From: Cryobacterium tagatosivorans | GTDB taxonomy: Bacteria > Actinomycetota > Actinomycetes > Actinomycetales > Microbacteriaceae | Length of the DNA stretch: 64,000 nucleotides | Assembly (NCBI RefSeq): GCF_004402215.1 | Contig: NZ_SOEZ01000081.1 | Location: 1-64,000, forward strand | Reading direction: 5' to 3' | In this document: piece by piece, positions 7,142-16,660 of the stretch | How the letters are laid out: every line of letters starts with the position of its first letter | Numbering within the stretch: the stretch's first letter is position 1 | The notes under the pieces: model-generated | The model's database searches: none | Seen by the model: only the letters and a program-made list of their open reading frames with translations | What the model was told of the DNA's origin: nothing | Translations under genes and position numbers: made by a program

Positions 7142-9418
7142 CTACGCTTCGGTCGGAACCTCGGCGCCCTCGGACTCGGCCGCTTCGGCCGATTCCTCGA
7201 GAACCGGCGCGAGCGACAGCTTGCCCCGGTCGTCAATCTTGGTGATCTCAACGAGGACCTTCTGGCCAACGCCGAGCACGTCTTCGACGTTCTCGACCCG
7301 CTTGCCGCCGGCGAGCTTGCGCACCTCGGAGATGTGCAGCAGTCCGTCCTTGCCCGGGAGCAGCGAGACGAAGGCGCCGAAGGCGGCGATCTTCACGACA
7401 GTTCCGAGGAACTGCTCGCCAACCTCGGGGTTGGTCGGGTTCGCGACGGCGTTGACCATGGCGCGAGCGGCCTCGGCCGAGGGGCCGTCGACGGCGCCGA
7501 TGTACACGGTGCCGTCTTCCTCGATGGAGATGTCGGCTCCGGTCTCGTCCTGGATCGAGTTGATCATCTTGCCCTTCGGGCCGATGAGCTCGCCGATCTT
7601 GTCGACCGGGATCTGGACCGAGATCACGCGGGGCGCGGTCGGGGCCATCTCGTCGGGCTTGTCGATCGCGGCGTTCAGCACGGCGAGGATCGTGGCGCGA
7701 GCATCCTTGGCCTGGGTGAGCGCTCCGGCCAGGACCGACGCGGGGATGCCGTCGAGCTTGGTGTCGAGCTGGATCGCGGTGACGAACTCGCTCGTGCCGG
7801 CAACCTTGAAGTCCATGTCGCCGAGCGCGTCTTCGGCGCCGAGGATGTCGGTCAGGGCCGCGTAGCGGGTCTTGCCGTCAACGGTGTCGGAGATGAGGCC
7901 CATGGCGATGCCGGCAACGGGTGCGCGCAGCGGCACACCGGCGTTGAGCATCGACAGGGTCGAGGCGCAGACGGAACCCATCGAGGTGGAACCGTTGGAG
8001 CTGAGCGCCTCGGAGACCTGACGGATGGCGTACGGGAACTCCTCGCGCGTGGGCAGCACGGGGACCAGGGCGCGCTCGGCGAGCGCTCCGTGGCCGATCT
8101 CGCGGCGCTTCGGCGTTCCGACGCGGCCGGTTTCACCGGTCGAGTAGGGCGGGAAGTTGTAGTTGTGCATGTAGCGCTTCTTGGTGACCGGGCTCAGCGA
8201 GTCGATCGTCTGCTCAAGCTTGAGCATGTTCAGCGTGGTGACACCCAGGATCTGGGTCTCGCCGCGCTGGAAGATCGCCGAACCGTGCACGCGCGGGATG
8301 ACAGCAACCTCGGCGTCGAGCGGGCGGATGTCGGCGAGGCCGCGACCGTCCATGCGCACGCCCTCGTTGAGGACGCGGGTGCGGACAACCTTCTTCGTGA
8401 CGGACTTGTACGCCGCGGAGACCTGGTTCAGCGCACCGGCGGGAAGTTCACCGGCGTCGATCCTGGCCGCGATGGCATCCTTGACGCGAGCCTTGAGTGC
8501 GTCATCGGCATCCTGGCGCTCGACCTTGCCGGCGATCTTGTACACGTCGCCCAGCTCGGCCTCGGCCAGGGCCGCGACGGCGTCGTAGGTCTCCGGCTGG
8601 TAGGGCGGGAAGACCTGGTAGTTGCCGGTCGGCTTGGCAGCGGATGCCGCGACCTTCTGCTGGGCCTCGATGAGCTGCTTGATGAACGGCTTGGAGGCCT
8701 CGATGCCCTCGGCGATGACCTCTTCGTTCGGCTTGATGGCGCCGCCCTTGATGAGGTCCCACGAGTTGTCGGTGGCTTCGGCCTCGATCATCATGATCGC
8801 GACGTCCTGGCCGCCATCGGCATCCGTGACGACACGACCGGCGACGACCATGCTGAACACGGCGTCGGCGATCTGCGAGTACTTCGGGAAGGCAACCCAC
8901 TGGCCGGAGCCGTGCTCATCGGGGATGAGGGCGACGCGGACGCCACCGATCGGGCCGGAGAACGGGAGGCCGGCGAGCTGCGTCGACATGGACGCCGCGT
9001 TGATCGCGAGCACGTCGTAGTATTCGTCCGGCGCGATGGCCAGAACGGTCACGACGACCTGGATCTCGTTGCGGAGGCCGTCGACGAACGACGGGCGCAG
9101 CGGCCGGTCGATCAGGCGGCAGGTGAGGATCGCCTCGGTCGACGGGCGACCTTCGCGACGGAAGAAGCTGCCCGGGATGCGGCCGGCAGCGTACATACGC
9201 TCCTCGACATCGATGGTCAGCGGGAAGAAGTCGAAGTTCTCCTTCGGCTGCTTGCTCGCGCTCGTGGCGGAGAGAAGCATGGTTTCTTCGTCGATGTAGG
9301 CGGCGGCAGAACCCTGCGCCTGCTGGGCGAGACGCCCGGTTTCAAAACGGATGGTGCGCTTGCCGTACTTGCCGTTATCGATAACGGTTTCAGCGAACGT
9401 GATTTCTGGACCCTCCAT
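7142..9418 (-). CDS. pnp: Polyribonucleotide nucleotidyltransferase (PNPase)
   Basis: PNPase degrades RNA phosphorolytically from the 3' end and can add tails in reverse. In actinobacteria it also contributes guanosine pentaphosphate synthesis (the GPSI name). The 758-residue length is normal. Two RNase PH domains flank an alpha-helical linker. A KH domain (about 598-666, GxxG as IGPKGKMI) and an S1 domain (about 667-740) follow, then an acidic tail. The start is the ATG at 9418 ([12 protein letters not shown], the family N-terminus), preceded by AAAGGAGAG. rpsO, the usual upstream neighbour, lies 11.5 kb away. Expression probably starts from its own promoter near 9654. Confidence 0.97.
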   Translation of the reverse strand: MEGPEITFAETVIDNGKYGKRTIRFETGRLAQQAQGSAAAYIDEETMLLSATSASKQPKENFDFFPLTIDVEERMYAAGRIPGSFFRREGRPSTEAILTCRLIDRPLRPSFVDGLRNEIQVVVTVLAIAPDEYYDVLAINAASMSTQLAGLPFSGPIGGVRVALIPDEHGSGQWVAFPKYSQIADAVFSMVVAGRVVTDADGGQDVAIMMIEAEATDNSWDLIKGGAIKPNEEVIAEGIEASKPFIKQLIEAQQKVAASAAKPTGNYQVFPPYQPETYDAVAALAEAELGDVYKIAGKVERQDADDALKARVKDAIAARIDAGELPAGALNQVSAAYKSVTKKVVRTRVLNEGVRMDGRGLADIRPLDAEVAVIPRVHGSAIFQRGETQILGVTTLNMLKLEQTIDSLSPVTKKRYMHNYNFPPYSTGETGRVGTPKRREIGHGALAERALVPVLPTREEFPYAIRQVSEALSSNGSTSMGSVCASTLSMLNAGVPLRAPVAGIAMGLISDTVDGKTRYAALTDILGAEDALGDMDFKVAGTSEFVTAIQLDTKLDGIPASVLAGALTQAKDARATILAVLNAAIDKPDEMAPTAPRVISVQIPVDKIGELIGPKGKMINSIQDETGADISIEEDGTVYIGAVDGPSAEAARAMVNAVANPTNPEVGEQFLGTVVKIAAFGAFVSLLPGKDGLLHISEVRKLAGGKRVENVEDVLGVGQKVLVEITKIDDRGKLSLAPVLEESAEAAESEGAEVPTEA

Positions 9419-9662
9419 GTGGGGGTTCTCTCCTTTGTTTAGACTCGCATGCCCGTGTGGCGCGCGAGTGGGACAAGGAGCAGGGAACAGGCAGGACGAA
9501 GTCGTGCGCGGTGAGCGACGGACTCGTGCTGGCCACCAGTAGAAATTCACCACCCACGCCGTTCGTGAGAACCGCGGGTGGGAAACCACCACCGAGGACC
9601 AGCTTCCTGCCAGCCTGCTCCAGTTGCTCGGCCATCCGAAGATGGCCGCCCCAATTCTAACA
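9419..9662 (-). promoter_or_regulatory. pnp promoter and structured 5' leader
   Basis: The minus strand shows the extended -10 TGT-TAGAAT (9654-9662). A hairpin CGGCCATC-UUCG-GATGGCCG (9629-9648) would stand at the very 5' end of the transcript. The remaining ~210-base leader has GGTGG/CCACC segments that can pair and ends in GGAGAG before the ATG. In other bacteria pnp represses itself through a leader structure; that this leader does so is inference. Confidence 0.5.
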
Positions 9663-9693
9663 GCCCCCGCCCTGAATACCCCCTTTCCCCCCT

Positions 9694-9756
9694 CCGCGAA
9701 ACCGCAGTTGTGCGCGCTAAAACGACGTTTTAGCGCGCACAACTGCGTTTTCGCGG
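9694..9756. repeat. Long palindrome, family A, copy 1
   Basis: Arms of 31 bases with one mismatch are separated by a single base. The inner 22 bases (9703-9724 against 9726-9747) pair perfectly and contain CGCAGTTGTGCGCGC. The outer part is CCGCGAAAC against TTTTCGCGG. It follows the FMN reductase stop region and precedes the pnp promoter. A close copy lies at 38566-38634. Confidence 0.85.
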
Positions 9757-9768
9757 GGCTAGACGGGG

Positions 9769-10365
9769 CTAGACGGCTGCGAGGGCGAACGGATCCCGCA
9801 CCGTGGCCGAGCGGTCGGAGACCGCGACCAGTGCGGCCAGTTCGCCGGCGGCGCGGTCGATTCGGTCGGGCAGGGTCTTGACTCGGCGGTCCCCGCTCCC
9901 CCAGTCCTCGGAGGCGGCGAAGACCGCGGTGGGTGCGACCACGGAATGCAGGTAGGTGAACATCGGCCGGAGCGCGTGGTCCAGCGCCAGGGAGTGCCGC
10001 GCCGTGCCGGCGGTCGCGCCGATCAGCACCGGCATGTCAGTGAGGGACTGGTTGTCCAGGACGTCGAAGAACGACTTGAACAGGCCGCTGTAGCTGCCGG
10101 TGAAGATCGGGGTGACGGCGATCAGCCCGTCGGCACCGGTCACGGCCTCGATCGCGGCGTCCAGCGTGGGGCTCGGGAACCCGGTGAGCATGTTGTTCAT
10201 CACGTCCCTGGCGATGTCCCGGAGCTCGATGGTCTCCACGGTCGTTTCGATGCCGTTCTCGGCGAGCCGGGCGACCGTCGCGGCCGCCAGCTTGTCGGCC
10301 AGCATCCGGGTCGATGACGGCCGGCTCAGGCCGGCGGACACCACGGCCAGTCGGCGGGTCGTCAT
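9769..10365 (-). CDS. NAD(P)H-dependent FMN reductase (CE1759 type)
   Basis: A 198-residue flavodoxin-like reductase that supplies reduced FMN. It shows the phosphate-binding start ([17 protein letters not shown], 9-25) and the [17 protein letters not shown] stretch near 84-100 typical of NADPH-dependent FMN reductases. It lies one base downstream of a luciferase-like monooxygenase. The two form the known actinobacterial pair in which the reductase feeds the FMN-dependent oxygenase. The 9694-9756 palindrome follows the stop and may end transcription. The physiological substrate of the pair is unknown. Confidence 0.88.
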   Translation of the reverse strand: MTTRRLAVVSAGLSRPSSTRMLADKLAAATVARLAENGIETTVETIELRDIARDVMNNMLTGFPSPTLDAAIEAVTGADGLIAVTPIFTGSYSGLFKSFFDVLDNQSLTDMPVLIGATAGTARHSLALDHALRPMFTYLHSVVAPTAVFAASEDWGSGDRRVKTLPDRIDRAAGELAALVAVSDRSATVRDPFALAAV

Positions 10366-10366
10366 C

Positions 10367-11527
10367 TCAGGCCCCCTTCGGGTTCGACGCGGCGAGGCCG
10401 AAGGCCGCGCCGGCCGGCGAGCCCGGCCTCACGGCGGTCTTCGCGATCGCCCGGGCGTCCGCCGCGGCCCTGAGGGACGCGTGCGTCGGGGCATCCGGCA
10501 CGGTCGCCGGGCGGTTCTTCGCGAACTCGGCGCGGAGCACGGGCACGACTTCCTCGCCGAGGAGGTCGAGCTGTTCGAGCACGACCTTCAGGGGCAGGCC
10601 CGCGTGGTCCATCAGCCAGAGCTGGCGCTGGTAGTCGCCCACGTAGTCGCGGAAGCCGAGCGTGCGGTCGATGATCTCCTGCGGGCTGCCGACGGTCAGC
10701 GGAGTCTGCTCCGTGAACTCCTCCAGGCTCGGCCCGTGGCCGTAGACCGGGGCGTTGTTGAAGTACGGACGGAACTCGTTGACGGCGTCCTGCGAGTTCT
10801 TGCGCATGAACACCTGCCCGCCGAGTCCGACGATGGCCTGCGCGGCGGTGCCGTGGCCGTGGTGCTCGAAGCGCTGGCGGTAGTAGCCCACCATCTTCGC
10901 GGTGTGCGAGGCAGGCCAGAAGATGTGGTTCGAGAAGAAGCCGTCGCCGTAGAAGGCGGCCTGCTCGGCGACCTCAGGGGTGCGGATGCTCCCGTGCCAG
11001 ACGAAGGGCGGCACGCCGTCGAGCGGACGCGGCGTCGACTGGAAACCCTGCAGCGGGGTGCGGAACTCGCCCGACCAGTCCACGATGTCCTCGCGCCAGA
11101 GCCGGCGCAGCAGGGCGTAGTGCTCGAGGGCCAGCGGGATGCCCTGGCGGATGTCCTGCCCGAACCAGGGGTAGACCGGGCCCGTGTTGCCGCGGCCGAG
11201 CGTCAGGTCGACCCGGCCTTCGGCGAGGTGCTGCAGCATCGCGTAATCCTCCGCGATCTTGACCGGGTCGTTGGTCGTGATCAGCGTGGTCGCCGTGGAC
11301 AGCACGATCCGCTCGGTCTGCGCGGCGATGTAGCCGAGGAGCGTGGTCGGCGAGGAGGGCACGAAGGGCGGGTTGTGGTGCTCGCCGGTGGCGAAGACGT
11401 CGAGCCCGACCTCTTCGACCTTCCTGGCGATGGTCACCATGGCCGTGATGCGCTCGTGTTCGGTCGGGGTCCGACCGGTCGTGGGGTCGGTGGTGATGTC
11501 CCCGACGGTGAAGATTCCGAACTGCAT
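10367..11527 (-). CDS. LLM class flavin-dependent oxidoreductase (CE1758 type)
   Basis: A 386-residue bacterial luciferase-like (F420- or FMN-dependent) monooxygenase with one TIM barrel. It shows the family start MQFGIFTVGDI, the VGLDVFATGEHHNPPF stretch (about 39-54) and LTLGRGNTGPVYPWFGQDI. It is coupled (one-base gap) to an FMN reductase, which favours FMN as cofactor. The ATG at 11527 follows a modest GAGAGG site. It is divergent from the GH13 gene. The substrate is not known for this subfamily. Confidence 0.88.
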   Translation of the reverse strand: MQFGIFTVGDITTDPTTGRTPTEHERITAMVTIARKVEEVGLDVFATGEHHNPPFVPSSPTTLLGYIAAQTERIVLSTATTLITTNDPVKIAEDYAMLQHLAEGRVDLTLGRGNTGPVYPWFGQDIRQGIPLALEHYALLRRLWREDIVDWSGEFRTPLQGFQSTPRPLDGVPPFVWHGSIRTPEVAEQAAFYGDGFFSNHIFWPASHTAKMVGYYRQRFEHHGHGTAAQAIVGLGGQVFMRKNSQDAVNEFRPYFNNAPVYGHGPSLEEFTEQTPLTVGSPQEIIDRTLGFRDYVGDYQRQLWLMDHAGLPLKVVLEQLDLLGEEVVPVLRAEFAKNRPATVPDAPTHASLRAAADARAIAKTAVRPGSPAGAAFGLAASNPKGA

Positions 11528-11606
11528 TTCCAGCCTCTCAATCTCAATGCGTTTGCATAGATACCCTAGCCAACCATGGGCCGCGCGATCCTATTCCCCC
11601 GCCCCG

Positions 11607-11620
11607 TGCCACGCGTGGCA
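11607..11620. promoter_or_regulatory. Perfect 14-base palindrome before the alpha-glucosidase
   Basis: TGCCACGCGTGGCA ends 10 bases before the GH13 start codon and abuts its AGGA ribosome site. Its size and symmetry fit an operator for a LacI-type sugar repressor. No such regulator is in the window, so the assignment is a guess. Confidence 0.35.
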
Positions 11621-11630
11621 GGATTGGCGG

Positions 11631-13346
11631 ATGACGGATGAACCTGCCCTCGATTCTGCCCGCAAGCCCGTCCCGGCGGGTACCCCGGATGCCGACTCGG
11701 CCGCGGCCCCCTGGTGGACGAGAGCGGTTGTCTACCAGGTGTACCCCCGGAGTTTCGCGGACTCGGACGGCGATGGGGTCGGCGACCTCGGCGGCATCCG
11801 CGCGAAGCTCGGCTACCTCGCCGAACTCGGCGTCGATGCGGTGTGGCTGTCTCCCGTCTACCCGTCGCCGCAGCACGACAACGGTTACGACATCCGTGAC
11901 TACCAGGACATCGACCCGGTGTTCGGCAGCCTCGCGGAGTTCGACGCTCTCCTCGCCGAGGCGCACGAACGCGGCATCAAGATCGTGATGGACCTTGTCG
12001 TCAACCACACGAGCGACGAGCACGACTGGTTCCAGGAGTCGCGCTCCTCCCGGACGAACCCCCGGCGCGACTGGTACTGGTGGCGGCCGGCCGCGGCCGA
12101 CGGCGGCCCGCCCAACGGCTGGCGGAGCGCCTTCAGCGGGCCGGCCTGGACCCTCGACGGGGCGACCGGCGAGTACTACCTGCACCTGTTCGCCCGGCAG
12201 CAGCCGGACCTCAACTGGGAGAACGCGGAGGTGCGCCGCGCCGTCTACGCGATGATGAACTGGTGGCTGGACCGCGGCGTGGACGGCTTCCGGATGGACG
12301 TGATCAACTTCATCGCCAAGCGGGTAGAGCTCGTCGACGGCCCCCGGCCGAGCGTGGACGGCGGCTCGCCGATGGGGCCGCAAATCCACGACTACCTGCA
12401 GGAGATGCACCGGGAGGTCTTCGCGGGCCGGGGCGGCGAGCACCTGACGGTCGGCGAGATGCCCGGTGTGAGCGTCAGCGACGCCGTGCTGTTCACCGAC
12501 CCGGCCCGGGCGGAGGTCGACATGATCTTCCAGTTCGAGCACGTCTCGCTCGACCAGGGCGAGCACAAGTTCCACGCGTTGCCGCTCAGCCTGCCGGCGC
12601 TGAAGAAGAGCCTGTCCCGCTGGCAGGACGGCCTCGCCGACACCGGCTGGAACAGCCTGTACCTCAACAACCACGACCAGCCCCGGCTGGTGTCGCGGTT
12701 CGGCAACGACTCCGAGTACCGGTACGAATCGGCCACGCTCTGGGCGCTCGTGCTTCACCTGCACCGCGGAACGCCCTACATCTACCAGGGCGAGGAAATC
12801 GGCATGACCAACGTGCGCTTCGATTCCATCGACGACTACCGCGACATCGAGTCGCTCAACCACTTCCGCGAGGCGGTGCAGGAGTTCGACCGGTCCCCCG
12901 CCGCCGTGCTGGCCGGGGTGCACACGATGGGGCGAGACAACGCCCGCACGCCGATGCAGTGGGACGCCTCCGACAACGCCGGCTTCACCTCCGGAACCCC
13001 GTGGATCGCGGCGAACCCGAACTTCCCCGGGATCAACACGGTCGCCGACCGCGCCGGGGAGCGGAGCATCTTCCGCTTCTACCAGCGCCTGATCGCCCTG
13101 CGGCACGAGAGCCCGGTTGTGGCGCTGGGCGCGTTCTCGATGCTCGAGCCGGAGCACGAACAGCTCTACGCGTTCACACGCACGCTCGGCGACGAGACAC
13201 TGCTCGTGGTCGCGAACGCGTCGGATGCGCCCCTGGTCGGGCCGCTCCCGGTCGACGTCACCGGCGGCGACCTGGTGCTCGGCAACTACGCCGGCGCCGA
13301 CGGAAGCGGGCTGCGGCCCTGGGAGGCGCGCCTCTACCGGCTGTAA
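11631..13346 (+). CDS. GH13 alpha-glucosidase
   Basis: This enzyme hydrolyses alpha-glucosidic bonds of maltose, isomaltose or related oligosaccharides in the cytoplasm; no signal peptide is present. The 571-residue protein has the (beta/alpha)8 GH13 core with nucleophile D223 (GFRMDVINF), acid/base E276 (VGEMPG) and transition-state stabiliser D349 (NNHDQPR). A C-terminal beta domain follows. The opening VVYQVYPRSFADSDGDGVGDL is typical of oligo-1,6-glucosidase/alpha-glucosidase subfamilies. The ATG at 11631 is used because upstream residues are not protein-like and AGGA precedes it. Linkage preference cannot be assigned. No sugar transporter is adjacent. Confidence 0.93.
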   Translation: MTDEPALDSARKPVPAGTPDADSAAAPWWTRAVVYQVYPRSFADSDGDGVGDLGGIRAKLGYLAELGVDAVWLSPVYPSPQHDNGYDIRDYQDIDPVFGSLAEFDALLAEAHERGIKIVMDLVVNHTSDEHDWFQESRSSRTNPRRDWYWWRPAAADGGPPNGWRSAFSGPAWTLDGATGEYYLHLFARQQPDLNWENAEVRRAVYAMMNWWLDRGVDGFRMDVINFIAKRVELVDGPRPSVDGGSPMGPQIHDYLQEMHREVFAGRGGEHLTVGEMPGVSVSDAVLFTDPARAEVDMIFQFEHVSLDQGEHKFHALPLSLPALKKSLSRWQDGLADTGWNSLYLNNHDQPRLVSRFGNDSEYRYESATLWALVLHLHRGTPYIYQGEEIGMTNVRFDSIDDYRDIESLNHFREAVQEFDRSPAAVLAGVHTMGRDNARTPMQWDASDNAGFTSGTPWIAANPNFPGINTVADRAGERSIFRFYQRLIALRHESPVVALGAFSMLEPEHEQLYAFTRTLGDETLLVVANASDAPLVGPLPVDVTGGDLVLGNYAGADGSGLRPWEARLYRL

Positions 13347-13373
13347 CGGGCTCGCCCGGCCGATCGAGGAGAT

Positions 13374-13820
13374 CTACACGCGCGCCGATCCACGAACGGG
13401 CGGGCGGCGAACAACCTCCCACCCGGTGATGACGAGCGCGAACAGCACCCCGAGCACGGCGCCGGCCGAGTTCGCGACGAGGTCGCGGAGATCCGGATAG
13501 CGCGTCGGCAGGAACTGCTGGGTGAACTCGATCGAGCCGGTGAGCACGACGCCGGCGAGGATGGCCAGCCACCACAGCCGCCGCCCGAGGAGCAGGAGCA
13601 GGAACACCCCGATGGGGATGAACATGCCGATGTTCGCGGCGAATTCGACCCGCCCGTAGGTGATCCAGTCGGTCGCGTCGTGCCGGGCGAAGAAGCCCAG
13701 GGCGCGCAGCAGCCAGCCGTTGTTGGCACTGTCGAGCGGCTGCGGCCCGAGGGTCACCCAGCCGACGAACGCCAGGTAGGCGAGCGTGACCAGGGACAGG
13801 ACGGGATGGCGGTGCAGCAT
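13374..13820 (-). CDS. VanZ family membrane protein
   Basis: A 148-residue integral membrane protein with about four hydrophobic segments (roughly 7-27, 60-80, 86-105 and 118-136). The VanZ-like pattern is present: an N-terminal TLGPQPLD loop, ANIGMFIPIG, and GSIEFTQQFLPTRYPDLRDLVANSAGAVLG. VanZ gives low teicoplanin resistance in enterococci, but the function of most family members is unknown. It converges on the alpha-glucosidase gene with a 27-base gap. Confidence 0.85.
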   Translation of the reverse strand: MLHRHPVLSLVTLAYLAFVGWVTLGPQPLDSANNGWLLRALGFFARHDATDWITYGRVEFAANIGMFIPIGVFLLLLLGRRLWWLAILAGVVLTGSIEFTQQFLPTRYPDLRDLVANSAGAVLGVLFALVITGWEVVRRPPVRGSARV

Positions 13821-13890
13821 CCCCCCATCGTGCCCGATCGCGGCTGGGTGTCCACCCGCGGCGCGGCATCTCGCCCCCGGGATGCCGGGA

Positions 13891-15423
13891 CTACTTGCGG
13901 AGCGAGTCTTCCTCGGCGATCGCTTCGTCGCGGATCGTGTCGTCGAAGATCCGCTTCGCTTCGATCCCGACGACCGAGTGACGACGTCCGTAGGCGAAGT
14001 ACACGACGAGGCCGATCACGAGCCAGACGGCGAAACGCACCCAGGTCAGCGTCGTGAGATTCATCATCAGCCAGAAGCAGAGCACGGCGGAGAGGATCGG
14101 CAGGAACGGCGAGAACGGCACCTTGAACGCCCGCTTCAGGTCCGGGCGCTTCTTGCGCAGCACGACCACGGCGATGCTCACCAGCACGAAGGCCGACAGC
14201 GTGCCGATGTTGATCATTTCCTCGAGCACGCCGACGTCGGTGAGCCCAGCGATCAGGGCCACGGCCAGACCGGTGATGATCTGGATGCGCACCGGGGTGC
14301 CGCGCTTGGCCGAGGTCTTGCTCAGCGACCGCGGCAGCAGGCCGTCGCGGCTCATCGCGAAGAGAACGCGGGAGAGGCCGAGCAGCAGCACCATGATGAC
14401 GGTGGTCAGGCCAACCAGGATGCCGACGGAGATGACCTGGGCGGCCCAGCCGGCGCCCACGGCGACGAAGGCCGTCGCGAGGGAGGCGTTGGGGTCGTCC
14501 GCGAGCACGGTGTACGGCACCATGCCGGTGAGCACGAGGCTGACGCCGATGTAGAGCACGGTGACGATGGCCAGGCCGGCGAAGATGCCGCGCGGGAGGG
14601 TCTTCTGCGGGTTCTTGACTTCCTCGGCGGAGGTCGCGATCACGTCGAAGCCGATGAAGGCGAAGAACACCAGCGAGGCTCCGGCCAGCAGGCCGAAGAT
14701 GCCGTACTGGGCGGGTGCCGCCCCGGTCATGAAGGAGAACAGGGACTGGCTCCAGGCGTCCCCGTCGCCGCCCTTGGTCGGCACGGACTCGGGGATGAAC
14801 GGCGTGTAGTTCTTGATGTTGATGAAGAACGCGCCGACGACGATGACGAAGACGACAATGGCGATCTTGATCAGGGTGAAGATGCTGGCGACACGCGCGG
14901 AGAGCTTGGTGCCGAGCACGAGCAGGGTCGTGAAGATGGCGACGATGACGAACGCCCCCCAGCTCACCTTCAGGCCGACCACATTGATCTCGGCCGGGAT
15001 GTCCCAGTGCCAGAGCGCGAAGACGTTACTGAGGTAGATGCCCCAGTACTTGGCGATGACGGCCGCGGCGGTCAGCATCTCGAGGATGAGGTCCCAGCCG
15101 ATGATCCAGGCGAGCAGCTCGCCCAGCGTGGCGTAGGTGAAGGTGTAGGCCGATCCGGCGACGGGTACGGCCGAGGCGAACTCGGCGTAACACATGATCG
15201 CGAGGGCGCAGGTGAAGGCGGCGAGGATGAAGCCCAGCGTGACGGACGGCCCGGCATAGCTTCCCGCCGCCTTCGCGCCGACCGAGAAGATACCGGCCCC
15301 GACCGCGACGGCGACGCCCATGATCATCAGGTCCCAGGTGCCCAGCGTGCGTTTGAGGTTATGGCCCTTTTCGAGGGAATCGGCGATGGAAGATTCGATA
15401 CTCTTGGTGCGCCTGAGGCTCAT
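13891..15423 (-). CDS. APC superfamily amino acid permease (cationic amino acid transporter type)
   Basis: A 510-residue secondary transporter with about 12-13 membrane segments. It is most like the CAT (YfnA) branch of the APC superfamily, whose members import basic or other amino acids. Typical stretches are GAGIFSVGAKAAGSYAGPSVTLGF, FFAFIGFDVIATSAEEVKNPQKTLPRGI and GLSRVLFAMSRDGLLP. The ATG at 15423 (MSLRRTKSIESSI) fits the family start. It is divergent from the aldo/keto reductase gene. A TAGGAT -10-like hexamer lies at 15479-15484 but without a good -35. The substrate is not assignable. Confidence 0.9.
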   Translation of the reverse strand: MSLRRTKSIESSIADSLEKGHNLKRTLGTWDLMIMGVAVAVGAGIFSVGAKAAGSYAGPSVTLGFILAAFTCALAIMCYAEFASAVPVAGSAYTFTYATLGELLAWIIGWDLILEMLTAAAVIAKYWGIYLSNVFALWHWDIPAEINVVGLKVSWGAFVIVAIFTTLLVLGTKLSARVASIFTLIKIAIVVFVIVVGAFFINIKNYTPFIPESVPTKGGDGDAWSQSLFSFMTGAAPAQYGIFGLLAGASLVFFAFIGFDVIATSAEEVKNPQKTLPRGIFAGLAIVTVLYIGVSLVLTGMVPYTVLADDPNASLATAFVAVGAGWAAQVISVGILVGLTTVIMVLLLGLSRVLFAMSRDGLLPRSLSKTSAKRGTPVRIQIITGLAVALIAGLTDVGVLEEMINIGTLSAFVLVSIAVVVLRKKRPDLKRAFKVPFSPFLPILSAVLCFWLMMNLTTLTWVRFAVWLVIGLVVYFAYGRRHSVVGIEAKRIFDDTIRDEAIAEEDSLRK

Positions 15424-15553
15424 GGCGGGGTAATGTCCGTTCAGTTGGTCGTCCGGCTTCCTTGCCGGGCAAACATCAATCCTAGGTGCCGCAGTGTCCC
15501 TCGTTGGCGGGTCGCCGGGATTTGTTCGCGACCATCCGCTTCGAAAGGACCCC

Positions 15554-16381
15554 ATGAACGCTCCCCTCGTTCTTCTCAACAACGGCCTGGGCATTCCGCA
15601 GATCGGGCTCGGGACCTGGCCGCTGACCGACGCCGAGGTGGCGCCGGCGATCGTCACCGCCGTCGAGGCCGGCTACCGGCACCTCGACACGGCCGTCAAG
15701 TACGGCAACGAGACCGGCGTCGGCCGCGGCATCCGGGACAGCGGCATTGCCAGGGAGGAGCTCTTCGTCACGACGAAGCTCAACGGTGCCTACCAGGGCG
15801 ACGACAAGGCGATCGCGGGACTGGACGACTCCCTCGCCCGGCTGGGCCTCGACTACATCGACCTGCTGCTCATCCACTGGCCGGTGCCGCAGCGCGGCCT
15901 GTTCGTCTCGACCTGGCAGACCTTCGAGGCGCTGGTCGCCTCCGGCAAGGCCAGGTCGATCGGGGTGTCGAACTTCAAGCCCGCCCACCTCGACCGGCTG
16001 CTCGCGGAGGCGGGCATCGTGCCGGCCGTGAACCAGATCGAGCTGAACCCGTACGTCACCCGGGCCGAGCAGCGCGAGTACAACGCCGCGCACGGCATCG
16101 TCACGGAATCCTGGAGCCCCCTCGGGCAGGGCACCGAGCTGCTCGACGAACCGCTGCTGGGTTTCCTCGCCGAAAAATACGAGAAGACCCCCGCCCAGAT
16201 CGTGCTGCGCTGGCACATCGAACTGGGGCTGGTCGCCATCCCGAAGTCGCGGACCCCCGAGCGGATCCTGCAGAACATCGACGTGTTCGACTTCACCCTC
16301 GACCCGACCGACGTCGAAGCGCTGACCGCGCTCGACCAGGGCCCGGAGGCCGGAGTCGACTCGGACGTCATCGGCCACTGA
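15554..16381 (+). CDS. Aldo/keto reductase
   Basis: A 275-residue NADPH-dependent carbonyl reductase of the AKR superfamily, likely near the AKR5-type 2,5-diketo-gluconate reductases. The catalytic tetrad is complete: D45, Y50, K75 and H108. The cofactor region PKSRTPERILQNIDVFDF is present near the C-terminus. The ATG at 15554 follows GAAAGGA with good spacing; a longer upstream reading has no family support. It is a single gene, converging on the ferredoxin operon across a small hairpin. The natural substrate is unknown. Confidence 0.92.
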   Translation: MNAPLVLLNNGLGIPQIGLGTWPLTDAEVAPAIVTAVEAGYRHLDTAVKYGNETGVGRGIRDSGIAREELFVTTKLNGAYQGDDKAIAGLDDSLARLGLDYIDLLLIHWPVPQRGLFVSTWQTFEALVASGKARSIGVSNFKPAHLDRLLAEAGIVPAVNQIELNPYVTRAEQREYNAAHGIVTESWSPLGQGTELLDEPLLGFLAEKYEKTPAQIVLRWHIELGLVAIPKSRTPERILQNIDVFDFTLDPTDVEALTALDQGPEAGVDSDVIGH

Positions 16382-16402
16382 GAGCGGCGAACGCCGCCGC
16401 TC
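16382..16402. terminator. Small hairpin between convergent genes
   Basis: GAGCGGCG and CGCCGCTC pair perfectly around a 5-base loop right after the aldo/keto reductase stop. There is no T tract. It could end transcription from both sides. Confidence 0.4.
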
Positions 16403-16420
16403 AGCCGACCGCCGGCCCCG

Positions 16421-16660
16421 CTAGTCGCGGCGCCGGAGGCTGAGCGCCAGCCGCGGACAGAGGGCGACGGCTTCCTCGGCGGCAGGGGCGAGGCGGTCGG
16501 GGACCGGCACGTCGGACCCGTGCCCTGGCGCGATCGGGTAGCCCCACTCGTCGCGTCCGAGCAGCTCGGGCAGGATCTCGGTGCAGAGCCCGCGGCCGTC
16601 GCACGCGGTCCAGTCGATGTGCAGCAGCAGCCGCGCGTTCGCGGCCGGCCTCGCGGTCAT
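16421..16660 (-). CDS. Small ferredoxin, probably 3Fe-4S
   Basis: A 79-residue electron carrier. The three cysteines C20, C26 and C68 (followed by Pro) match the C-x5-C ... C-P layout of actinobacterial 3Fe-4S ferredoxins. IDWTACDGRGLC is the diagnostic start. It is the last gene of the five-gene redox operon, overlapping the NuoF-like gene by ATGA. This suggests that it passes electrons to or from that flavoprotein rather than to a P450; no P450 is nearby. Confidence 0.87.
   Translation of the reverse strand: MTARPAANARLLLHIDWTACDGRGLCTEILPELLGRDEWGYPIAPGHGSDVPVPDRLAPAAEEAVALCPRLALSLRRRD

Noticed and set aside
6923-9442. 839-codon plus-strand frame opposite pnp
   Set aside because: Antisense shadow of pnp caused by third-position GC bias.
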